Shown piece after piece: positions 22,223 to 33,713 of a stretch of 64,000 bases of DNA. The notes under the pieces were generated by a model that saw only the letters and a program-made list of their open reading frames with translations, had not been told where the DNA came from and ran no database searches. How positions within the stretch are numbered: position 1 is the stretch's first letter; each line of letters begins with the position of its first letter. Origin of the DNA: Macrotrachela quadricornifera (Eukaryota; Rotifera; Eurotatoria; Philodinida; Philodinidae); assembly GCA_022393335.1 (NCBI GenBank), contig JAJEKB010020302.1, forward strand, positions 246,136 through 310,135, read 5' to 3'. The position numbers and the translations under genes were made by a program.

Positions 22223-25066
22223 ATATCCGATTCTCTTTTATATAGTCTGGCTAATGGAATAGAGAATGCTGCAATTGTCTGCTGTTTTCTAACACCGAAT
22301 TATGAAAAATCTGAAGTTTGTAAACTCGAATTACAATATGCACACAAACGATGCAAACGAATTATTCCATGTATGCTCACTCATGAAGATCACTGGAATC
22401 CATCTAACTGGTTGGCACCGATAACTAGAAAACTTGTGTATATTGACTTTCAGAATATTTGTGAATCTAATATTGATATCAAAACAAGAGAACTGATTGA
22501 TTACATACAAGAGTCAACCACAATATTTCGATATCCACAAACACAATCAAATGAAGAATCAAATTATTTATTTGAACTGATTAGACATCAATATATACAA
22601 AATAGTCGTATTGAACGTTTTATGAATCCGGCTAAATCATTTCCAATTGAAGAAAGCTATATCAATTTGGCCATTGTAGAAAACAAAGAACAACGAGAAA
22701 ATGAAAAGAAACTTCGTGATACTTCTCATAATGATACAATAATAAATACATATGAAGAGATCTATGGCACCAAGACATCAATAGATATCAAGGATATTTT
22801 TCAAAGTCGCAAGCATTCATCAAGACAAATACTTGTGTTTGGTGGAGCTGGAATTGGTAAAAGTACATTTCGTCGATATACTACACATCAATCGGCAAAT
22901 GGTGTCATTTGGTCAGAATATGATATGGTTATTTTGTTTCCTTTACGTTCTTTAACAGAGACTCGTTATCCACTATTATCATCTGGCAACAGTTATTCTC
23001 TAACAGGTATTGTAGAGAAGGAATACTTTTCTGATGGTCTCTCTCAGACAGACAAAAATCATTTGAGAAACAAATTGGAGAAGAATAAAGTTCTATGGCT
23101 TTTGGATGATTATGATGAAATTATGCAAAATATACCATCACATCTAGAGTATTTATTTGAACAATTATTGAAGACTCCTCATCATATCGTAACATCTCGT
23201 CCATATTTCAACATTTTGCCTCACCCTGTGCAAATGCAAATTACAGGATTTACAGATAATAATATTAGTAATTATGTGAAACGGTTCTTTCATGAGATAA
23301 TGGATGAATTAAAAGATGCATCAGCCGAAGGTAAAAAGCTTCTGAAATTCTTAAAATCGAACCTTCGCATTTGGGGTGTTTCACATATTCCTGTAAACTT
23401 GGAACTAATATGTAGTGTTTGGAGTGAGACTGATTGGGAAGAAAAGAAAAACTTGACTATGACAGAAATCTACGATAGTATGATCAAATGGCTGTGTCTA
23501 CGACATTTAACGCGATTGAACATATCAATTCGAACGAGTGAGGAAATCTATGCAAAATGTCATCAGGAATTAACATTCTTAGAAACGTTGGGCTTTGAAG
23601 CAATGGTGGAAAACACTACAATACTACAAAAAAAATTGCCACAAAAAGTTATGAAACAAACTGCATCCTCTGTAGAAATCACACCCCGATTACTCAATAC
23701 AGGAATCCTAAAATCATTCGATCTGGGACCGATCGGCCATCGTATTGAAACAGAAAAACAACATTATTTTGTTCATCTCAGTTTTCAAGAACATTTTGCT
23801 GCACGATACCTAGTTAACGCACTAGGCACTTCTGAACGTCAGAAAGCCATTGATTTCATCAAAAATCACAAGTACAATCAACGTTTTACTTTAGTTTTTA
23901 CATTTGTAACAGGTCTACTGGCTATAACTAATGACAAAGAGAGCATAAATACATTTTGGGAGACTATACTGGGCGAATCACACGATATCGTTGGACTCTA
24001 ACATTTTCAACTTCTAGTTTCATGTTTTGATGAATCGAACTGTAGCAATATACTACATAAAAGAAAACAAGTTACTGAATACATCGCTAGTTGGATTAAA
24101 TATTCTTTCTCAATGAAAAATTCCATTCTACCAGAAAGGATTCAAAATATCATGCAATCATGCACAAAATTAACAGAAGAACCTTTTATACAAAATACGT
24201 TGATGCAATTGCTAGAAAATCAAGACCCAGATACCAAATACAACGTTATCCAGATGATTTCAAACTTGCACATTTCACACCCACATAAGCCATTGATTCA
24301 TGCACTCGTAACACATCTTAAGGATGACAATCACCGAATTAGAAAAAGTTCATGTGACGCTCTCGGTAATATAGGTGAAAACGCAGCAACAAATGAGGTG
24401 ATCAATGGACTGATCATTGCACTTGGAGATAGTGATGAGACTGTCAGATTTTGTGCATGTGAAACTCTTGGTAAGATGGGTGAAAAGGCAGCAACAAATG
24501 AGGTGATTAATGAACTGATCATTGCATTTGAAGATAGTGATAAGGATATTAGGTCGAGTGCATGTGAAGTTCTCGGTAAAATAGGTGAAAAGGCAGCAAC
24601 AAATAAAGTGATCAATGGAATGATCATTGCACTAGGAGATAGTATGTCAAATGTCCGATTGACTGCGTATAAAACATTTGAATCGCTTCTAAGCATATTG
24701 TTGAGAAGAGAAGGAATATTAAATGAGAGAGTGTCGTCAAGGAGTAATGATATGACGATTGATCAATGTTTGAATGGTAACTTGGGTGCGTCTATGCAAC
24801 TTTTAGGAGCTTTTATTGAATCGAAAGATGATGTTTGGCTTTCTATGTGTGTTTCTGTCACGCTTGTGGAGGGTAACGCAATTGTTGTCATGAAGGAAAA
24901 TATAATTGTATATAGAGAAACGCAGAAGGTTGAGTTACAAATTCGAAATTCAGAAGTTCGTAAGAGACTAATTCAGATCTTTAAAGATCTTGGAGAAAGA
25001 ATAAAAAATTATTGTTCAGACATGAACAAGAAGTTGGAGAGAAAGCGAAAACTAAGTACTAGCTAA
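22223..25066 (+). pseudogene. TIR C-terminus + NACHT + HEAT repeats, copy B (one nonsense)
   Basis: Continues the TIR domain (EKSEVCKLELQYA with the catalytic-position Glu), then NACHT with Walker A GGAGIGKST (22841-22867), Walker B VLWLLDDYDE (about 23,089-23,119) and HIVTSRPYF, the FVHLSFQEHFAARYL region, about three HEAT units and a basic C-terminal tail ending KRKLSTS. A single in-frame TAA at 23999-24001 replaces the Arg codon (CGA) of copy A. Downstream of it the frame is open to 25066. By family it is an ATP-dependent STAND sensor with TIR effector. It may be a recent pseudogene, a gene read in two parts, or an allele with one null mutation. Confidence 0.85.
24319..24660 (+). repeat. 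HEAT repeat array, about 3 units of 105 bp (B)
   Basis: Three full 35-residue units and a divergent fourth, against about nine plus one in copy A. Unit boundaries coincide, so the difference is a whole-unit expansion or contraction of about 630 bp. Confidence 0.85.
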
Positions 25067-25759
25067 TATAGTTATGTTTGAATAGTTTTGATTGTTTGTT
25101 TTTGTGTTCATTAAACATGTTCTCCGTGTGTTTATTTTGTGTTGAATAAAATTTATTTTTTGTTTATGTATTCAATAGAATATTGTGTATGATATATCAG
25201 TTATATATATATTGAATTTCGTATTTTTAGTAGAAATGTATTATTGTGCATTTTGTTGAAATGATGTTATAAATCGATAACATGTGCTTCATGAATTATG
25301 ATGATAAGATCAAATTTTGTATTGTAATTTAATAATATTGAATATATGAAAAACACATGACTGTTGTGATATTCTAATTGATTACGTAAATGTGTGAGCT
25401 ACTGATGGAAATTTGTGTCCTGAATAGTTGAATTTTAGTGCATGTAACATATAGAGATGTAAACATAAGGATCATTAATATTGATTTATGTTTATAGTAT
25501 GGATTGGTTTTGTAAATAATGTGACATTAGATCTTTTATGAGTTTTTGACAACAATGATATTACACTGATTTTAATATCTTATCAAAGTTTGATCTTATT
25601 TTTATTTAAATAGATTGACTTTGTATTTTGAAAATAAGGATTCATTTAGAAGAATTTAACAATTTCAAGTGATTATTGCATTATTTTATGATTGAATCAA
25701 TGATTAATTCTAATGTAGAATTTATTCTGTTTAAAAGAAGAAAGAGATTAGTTTGATTA
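25067..25759. other. Intergenic 3' flank (B)
   Basis: AT-rich and alignable with 6,411-7,090 of copy A; no gene seen. Confidence 0.6.
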
Positions 25760-26085
25760 GCCGACGATGGCATAGTGGTTCTATGCATCTGGCTACTAGT
25801 CAGATATCAGAAGGTTCGATTCCTTCCCTTGGCACGACGACGATGATGGTGATGGAAGAATAGAAGAAAGGAGAAGAATATATTCCGTATGAAGAAAAAA
25901 CCAACAATACACGTGAACATGGTTATCAAGGCCTCGCCAGTTTGTTGGTTTTCTGTTCTTTGTAACTCTGTTCTCGTTATGTTATCATCATTCTGTCTTT
26001 CTCTTTCGTAAGCGTCCTATAAAATTGTACTAAAAATCACAAAAAAGTTGTTGGACGGAACGAATCAAATTTGGCATAATTAAAA
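25760..26085 (+). mobile_element. tRNA-derived SINE
   Basis: The head resembles a tRNA with a perfect A box TGGCATAGTGG (25768-25778), an anticodon-like hairpin and a B box GGTTCGATTCC (25813-25823). A tRNA-unrelated body and an A-rich tail follow. The corresponding place in copy A (about 7,090-7,110) is empty. Imperfect flanking copies AAAGAGATTAGTTTGAT and AAAGAAATTAATTTGAT look like a target-site duplication. Acceptor-stem pairing is poor, so it is not a tRNA gene. Confidence 0.75.
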
Positions 26086-27954
26086 AAAGAAATTAATTTG
26101 ATAAAATAATTAAAAAAAGGGTTTGAATTAAATTGTTAAATATCATTATACAAATTTATAAATCAGCAACAAATAGTAATGAAAATGATAGTCAAATTTT
26201 CTTGACTGAAAACGAACATTTGTTTTATGGATTTCGATAAAATTGCAATTAATGAAAGTTAAATTAGTATGATTTTTGAAATCAAGAATTTTATTTATTT
26301 ATTCATATTCAAAACTGAATTCATTATATTAAAGAAAAGGACCTATTCTGTTTCAATGCACAATAATTTAGTAAAATGAGAAAATGAATAATTTATAGAT
26401 ATGGTATAAAGAAAAATAATTATTAATAGTCGATAATAATTTAGAAGTATTAAAAATATTATTTATGAACTTTTCTCAATTCTATTATTAAAAAAGCAAT
26501 TTAAACTTGAATTCATATAAATAAATAAAAATAATATAATATTGAAAAGAAACTGTAATATGAAAATATTTCATATATATATAATATTTTGATAATTTTG
26601 GTAGAGTTTCTAATTATAGAAACAAAGTGTTTACAAGTAATGCGTCAACTCTATGAGCCTAACTTAGCTCGATCCTGAAAGTACATAAAAATGGTGTAAA
26701 AGAGCATGGATTATCACATTGTTAAATAATTTTTGAATAAGACTGGAATATAAAATAAAAAAGCTGATCGTTTGAATATATTCATCAAATAATGCTGAAA
26801 TGTATTTCCTTGTCAATAATATGTAGCTTTTTTTTAATGTAAAACCTAGTTATTTATGGCAATTTTGGAAAGTTATGTTGGAAAACACCGCAAAAGATTG
26901 TTTATTAAAAATGTTTGTTAATATAAGTATTTAACATACAAGTAACGCGTCGCCTATGGAGCCTCACCTAGCTCGATCCTGAAAGGAGATGAAATGTGGA
27001 AGAACAATAGATTACTATCACTTTCAGGATAGCCCTCAAATAACCAAAGTGTTTGCTCTCCTTAAACTAAAGAAATATAAGTCAAATCGATTTTTCATCT
27101 CTCAACGTTCCATTCAAATTTTTTATCTTCCAGTTACAAGCCTTTCCAACATTTCACTCTAGCAACTTAATTATTTTGAATTCCATTTCTGGTCTTCAGT
27201 GTATATACATCATCCTATTCCTACACTTACCTCATCTTTTTTACCGTCACCGTTGACCGTCTTACCTTCGCTGTTGCTCCTCTCTCTTCATTACTCTTTC
27301 ATTCGAAAGTTATACCAAACTTAGATCGTCAACACGTCTCAACAGAAAATCTTTCCAAACTTCTCTCACTAACTGTCTCTTTATATCTACTTGGGATTTT
27401 CATATCAAACTCACTTTCATTCTATGTCTTACGCTTCTATCTACGATGTACTCATTATCATACTTCTACTGATTGGTACCGCCTATACTTGAACTCTTCA
27501 TCCTTACGACCATAGTCCTCTCTCTTTATCTCACCTACACTCATCACTCTCATTCACTCAAGACCCTACCCTTTCCACTTCAGCTGTACCACTCCCACTA
27601 GTGCTTTGTACCATCGTTTTACACCTTCCTAGTCTCTTTTAAATCTGATTGTATCCACATCATCTTCACTTTTTCAAATATTTTTCATACTTTCCTACGT
27701 AATCTATCCACAAACACATTACTTCTTATCCATTCAGCGCCCAATCTTACTGGTGTCAACACTACTCCTTCTTTAGACCATCATCCTCTTTTCACATCCA
27801 CCTACAGCCGCTTGGAAAAAACTTGGAAACATTCTTTCATAGATATCTTCTATAGAAGTACTCTTCGGCTTGGTTTATAGTATGATAGATAGCCTACGAC
27901 GAGCTCTATACAACAATATAATTTCATATTCTTTTGATTGACTTATAAAAAAGA
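26086..27954. other. Intergenic, duplicated (B)
   Basis: Matches copy A on both sides of the A-specific GC-rich element; the empty insertion site is at about 26,396. About 27,240-27,640 is pyrimidine-rich DNA missing from A. No gene seen. Confidence 0.55.
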
Positions 27955-28590
27955 TATCACATCAAAAATATTTGTCATGCATATTTCAATTTTTTTTACT
28001 TTTTTACCTGAAAAATGTTAGATATATTATTTCCTCAAACAAGAACCGTCTCGAAGTTTTGGGTAGCAATTAACAGCCTATAACTAATAATATCGAATAT
28101 CATGATTTTATATTTTACTATCGATAGGAGTCAAACATCGTTTTTTCATTGACATTAATATCAATGTTTTTGAATTCTTCAGCTAAAAATAGCTCGAGCT
28201 CATCAGTATTTATTGGTTTTCTTTTTCTACACTGCGTTTCATGATCGGCCAGACACTTTCGATGGGATTTGTCCCAGGACTGTTAGATAGGCAATCTAAT
28301 AACTGTGGTACTTTCTCGTCAATAAATTCTTGGTAAATATTACTCGTGTATGTTGGCGGTCATTGTCCTGTTGCAAATGCCAATTTCAACCAAATTGGTA
28401 TAAAAGACGAAAGAATTCAAAAGTAAGGCTAAATAATTTGTCAATATGGTAATAAATAGTACTTACATAAGTAGAATGTTTGTTCTACGATGAATAAGAG
28501 AAACAGATCGGATGCCCCTACTTCAAAAAGACAAAATTGAAATATGATGATTTATTACGTTACTGGTAGACGGAGTAACTGAATCAATAT
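27955..28590 (-). mobile_element. Tc1/mariner-type transposase relic
   Basis: This segment is absent from copy A. On the minus strand about 28,190-28,385 reads HLQQDNDRQHT (the second catalytic Asp motif of Tc1 transposases). After a frameshift it reads SNSPGTNPIESVWPIMKR (the SPDLNPIExxW motif). Only the C-terminal end of the transposase survives, and no clear TIRs were found. Confidence 0.6.
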
Positions 28591-28599
28591 ATATCGAAG

Positions 28600-28865
28600 A
28601 GGAACGAAATTACATTTCTATATATACAAACCGACAATTCTGATATTGATGCTGCTGATTTTGATCTAACAGTTGAATTAAGTGTAATGAATTATTGTTT
28701 TCTTGATTCCGTAACCAGTGCCATATCAAATATTGATCCATCTCATCATATACTTCATAAACACAATTGCTCGATTATTAATTGAAATGATGAGAACTTA
28801 ATCAATCCACAAAAATCACCAAAACGACAACGAACATCATTTACATTTATGGTAATAATCTACAA
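28600..28865 (+). pseudogene. Decayed exon-like segment (B)
   Basis: Counterpart of 9589-9834. It is open except for a TGA at 28783-28785, and afterwards reads KSPKRQRTSFT up to a possible donor. See the copy A entry for doubts on identity. Confidence 0.3.
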
Positions 28866-29679
28866 ATTTTTTCAATAAATTCTAATTTTTTTCACTCTTA
28901 TCGAATATCTTCAGCAGTCCATCGTCATATTTATCGCCTTATTCCCATTCCACTCCAACAATATCATCAACAGCAAGTATAAGTTCAATATCTACACATG
29001 CCTTTACACAAACATGGAATAAAGATCAAATCAAATAAAAAAAAGAATTCATAGATTTTTTTTCCTTTTCTTTTTCGTGTTTTATTGTTGTAATTTTTTC
29101 TTATGATATAAATAAATTTGATAATCAAATATAAATGCAAGCATTATTTTGTATTGCCATTTCGATAACGTTACTATCATTAATGATTTGTACTTCTATT
29201 GATCGTAATATTTTTGCAATCTCACGTTCCAGCCACTTTTCAGAGGAAAACCAAAGGCACAGTTCGATATAGAAAAATTGTCCACGTGGATTGTTTTTGG
29301 TTTTTATTTAGACCTCTTTCATCTATTTAGAGGGCGCTACACGTAGTATAATATTGATTTACTCTTTTCTGTATGCTTTTCTTACTCAGTTTTGTGTTTA
29401 TTTCAACGATAGAAGAATAAATCCAATAGACGTTTTTTTTCTAAAGGCAAAAAAAATCGTATCAATTACATCTTTTTTTCTTTTTCTTTCATACGCTTCA
29501 GCAAACAAACGCACATGGGGGCCGATACACAATCCGTTTACATCAATGGGAAATATTCATACTTTTTTCTACCTACTCTCATTTTCACTCATCATGACAT
29601 CATTATCAAGGATGACGCAGTTTTGATTCAGGATAAAAGACACGATAAAATAATCGAGTGAAGCATTCACACAATACAA

Positions 29680-30761
29680 ATGTCACTCTTTAAACGGATC
29701 AAACATAAACTTGAGGAAAAACATCATGATTTAGACTCTGGATCAACACATTCATCTGAGGGTAAGGGTTTGAGGGTGGGGGTGATAAAACTACACCAAT
29801 TATTGTTCTTTCTTTGTAGATGGATATCATCCATATCAACAGCAACAACCGTTTCAAAATTCTTATCCATCTGCATCATCATATAATTCTCAACAAGTTG
29901 CTCAAAGTATGTACTATTCAAAGACTGATTTTATAAACTTTACTATCATAATGTCATGAATGGCGAAAATTCTCAAATTGTCTTTTACCATAGCACTAAA
30001 ACATTACGATTTGTATCTCTTTAGTTAATGAACGTCTTGAAGAAATAGCAGCTAGATACGAGATAGGCAATGCCCTCGTTCAACGACTTCACATGCTTCA
30101 ACAATTCGAACTTGTCGTGCTTTGTGACGATTCCAGCTCGATGAATAAACATATAGGAGGCACTCAAAGTACACGATGGGATGAACTACGGACAATTGTG
30201 AAAATTATCATGGAGATCGGTGTTGTACTTGACTCGAATGGAGTCGACGTACACTTTCTCAATCGAGCTCCTCTACTCAATGTAACGAATCCTCAAAATA
30301 TCGATCAAGCATTTACTCAACCTCCTAAAGGATTAACACCGTTAGTACCTGCTCTAAGACGAATCTTCCAATCAGCGCCTAGTAAACTAGGTTATGGTAA
30401 GAGATTACTTGTTTTCGTCGCAACAGATGGAGCACCAACAGACGACAGAGGCAATGTTGATGTCGACTCTCTCAAGCGTCTTATGCGTAAAGAGCGTAAT
30501 TCGAACACAACACATGTGATTTTTCTCGCCTGTACCGATGATGCATCAAGTGTCGAATATTTATCTAAATGGGATCGCACTATGGCCAATGTCGATGTGG
30601 TCGATGATTACAAAACAGAACGAGAAGAAGTTCGTCGATTACGAGGATCTCAATTTCCATTCTCATATGGTGACTACATTGTGAAAGCACTTCTAGGCGC
30701 TGTTGATCCTCATCTTGATGCGCTAGACGAATCTTCACATAAGAATAATAGCTGGCGATGA
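29680..30761 (+). CDS. von Willebrand A domain protein (B), three exons
   Basis: Exons 29680-29761, 29820-29906 and 30025-30761 join in frame to about 301 aa. The MIDAS CDDSSSM and ATDGAPTDD motifs are intact. Compared with copy A, about 25 Ser-rich codons at the end of exon 1 and about 120 bp of intron 1 are missing. A new donor (GAGG/GTAAGG at 29762) lies at the junction, so the phase is kept and the gene stays open with a 58-nt intron 1. Only about five residues differ in the 222-residue vWA portion. A leader ORF beginning MGADTQSVYINGK precedes it, as in A. Confidence 0.8.
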
Positions 30762-33713
30762 TCATAAAACTATCTGAACTTTATTTAACTAATATATATA
30801 TATGTATTTTAATTTCTCTTCTAATAAAAAAAGAAATTCTACAATTCAAAGATAATTTTATTTGATGGAGAAATTTTTTTTAACATCTAAGATTGAGACG
30901 GTATTCACCAAGGCAAAAGTCTCATGATGCAGTACCTAGAAGCGGAATGAATTTTGGTCACACAAATTAAACTGGAAATCTTATTCAAAAACTGTCAATT
31001 CTTAAAATTTTTAACATTTTTACTGAAAGTATTTCTATAAGATATAGGAAAATTTGTTATCAGTATAATAGCATAAATGTCCAAAATCAGATTCAATATT
31101 TTGTGCTGTCGACCGTATGATTGTGCGAGAATGTCCATTTATTTACGATGCTAGCTGTCAGTATGTTATAAACCTCTGAGGATCGATGATGACTTGTCAT
31201 AGTAATCGTTTGTGTCGATGTTGATCACCCTTAGTAATGCAGTGTTTTTCTATCAAAGTCGTTTGACAAATGATGAACAAGAAGTTGTTTCTATTCGAGT
31301 GAAAACGGAAGATCTTGATGTTTCATTATTTGAATATCTTCGTCATTGTCATTTGAAGAGGATTAAGAACAGTTGTCTTTGATTAACATACATAATTTTG
31401 TAGAAATCTTGATTGGATTTCAGACAAAGAATGATATGATTCATATCTATTTTCATGTAATTATTTCGTCTAGATTATGAAAATAGCATGAAAAAACCTA
31501 TATCGTGAAAATCGTTGCGACTAATTGTTATTTAATCGATTATCAATTTTAAAGTAATTGAAAATTTATAATTTTGAATTATTTCAATTTATTTCAAAAG
31601 CGTTCTTTTTTGATAAATGATGGTTTATTTGAGAATTTTTTAGACAAAGTATACTTTCTTAGTTAAACTCACTATTTTAAATACTTAATTTCTAAGAAAA
31701 AAGAATTCTGTATAGTACTTTTGAAGAAAAACTTGATTCTAGGCAACAGTCCATGTCGACAAACTATTTTTTGTTAATAATTTTTTCAATTTTGTTCAAG
31801 TATATTAGTGTACACACGTGGTATTTTTTTTTATAATACTACTTGTTTGTATAATATAGTAAGAACCTTGAAATAAAATAGTAAGAAGTAAATATTTATA
31901 TATATTATTGGTATCAAGAAGAAAAAGCATCAGTCATATATTGAGATTAATCGCCAATTTTTTACCGATTTTATGGTCATGTGCGGAGAGAGATACCTAT
32001 GATTCCTACAAAATTACATTTGACAAAGGTTACTCCACAATATCTATTCATGACGCCTATATAATATTCTGTTAATTTTCGTGTAAATACAATCGAAATG
32101 ATGAAGTATTCCAATGAATATCAATACTAAAAAATAGCGGTACTGTTGCTTGTCCAATCTATCATAACTAATCATATATTCCATTATAATATGTATCATT
32201 AAGTTAACAAATGTGGAATACGCTGTTTTCTTATACCTGAAATTGAGTCTAGAATAGTTAATTGTATGGAGAATTGTGCACAGATACTTGCTTGTCATAT
32301 GTGCTTATGAGAGAATCTGTGAAGAATAATTCAAAGCATTTTATTAGAGAACTTCTCTATGGTCGTATGAATAACTAGAATAAACATCAATCATATAAGC
32401 AGGACGATGTTGCGCAGTTCGATATCCTTTAAAATGTTTACCATGAAGAATAAACTTTTGCAAGACGACATCATCTTTTTCATCCATAGTCTTTGTGCGC
32501 GTCGTTACTGAATTATATAGTCGAAATTTGTACATGGTTGTTCATCATTTTCATATTTGTTAGTGTGTGCACTGACAGAGTATCTGATAGTCTCTGAGTG
32601 AAAATGTAATTGATTATCATTGCTATTTATACGCATAGGAGTATTAGGAGACCAATCTTCTATCACGAACAAGAGAGATTTTCATTAATCATGTCATTCA
32701 ATGTGAATATGCATAATTTGAGTTCAGAAGCAAGTGTTCACGCTCAATTATCCATTTTCTAGTAAAAACTTCAGTTAAGAGAAAAAATCTAGATATACTG
32801 CAGTTTTCATTCAACTCTTTCTTCACCAATGGACACAATCAGATGTAGATTAAACTGTTGTTTTTGCCCATTTCAGCATATGAACTAAGAAAAACAAATG
32901 ATAAAAATTGATTGATAAAATGTACCATATAATAAAAAAACTTCTTAGTGATTCTTGAAGATGCATATTACCATATGTAACAATTTACAGATTTCATTTC
33001 TCATGCTGTATAATGGTCTCAAAATCTGTCTGTGTCGATCTATGTTACTTTAGTTTTTTGAAGAATATTGATGAAAGATCTTATCCATAAATTATCATCT
33101 TAATTTATCTTTCTGAGTTAATGATGGACACATATTTTTGATACATATCACAGTTGGCAATCAAACCCGTTTGAATCCTACCATCTGAATACGTATGTGA
33201 ATTGAAACTCTCAGGGTAGGAATAAATCTTGTCTAATATGTACTTAGACTTATTTGCAACGAAGACAAATACCACTAATAAAAATCATGGAAATTCTACT
33301 ATGTTTGCATTCATGATTTTTACAGTGTCTTGAAAATAGGCACTAAGTCGGTTACTTGATGCCTGGCAAAACAATATTGAAGTATGCAGCAAATATATAC
33401 AGACAGTAATATGAGATGTTGATATCCAGCAAGCTCTCTCGACAAACATTTACTTGAAATACAAAATTGTATCGATTGAAACTGTTTAAGTTGGATTCAT
33501 TTCATTTATATCGATTTTTGTTTTGACAATTTATGAGAACCATTCTGAATTTTTTTGGATCTACAATTGAAATAACGTTTCTATTAAATAAATTGGATTA
33601 TACCAATTTTCTCTCGAACTATTCGTGAAATATGTTTTTAATACTCATCCTTTTTAATTTTTAGATTGTGAAGTCTATATTTCCACTGTATTGACATCAA
33701 TTAACAATTCAAA
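30762..33713. other. Intergenic, about 3 kb
   Basis: Duplication homology ends near 31,005. A 54-codon ORF at 31,218-31,382 (begins MLITLSNAVF, contains SLFEYLRHCHLKRI) has coding-like composition and could be an orphan exon, but nothing around it extends it. The remainder is AT-rich with no recognised gene. Confidence 0.45.

Larger units (their letters stand above)
19415..31005. repeat. Segmental duplication, copy B
   Basis: Direct copy of about 190-12,280. Private features are a shorter HEAT array, a tRNA-derived SINE (about 25,760-26,085), about 370 bp at 27,240-27,640 that A lacks, and a Tc1 relic (about 27,955-28,590). Confidence 0.9.

Noticed and set aside
25760..25840. Genuine tRNA gene
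   Set aside because: A and B boxes are perfect but the acceptor stem pairs poorly and a repeat body with A-rich tail follows; read as a SINE head.
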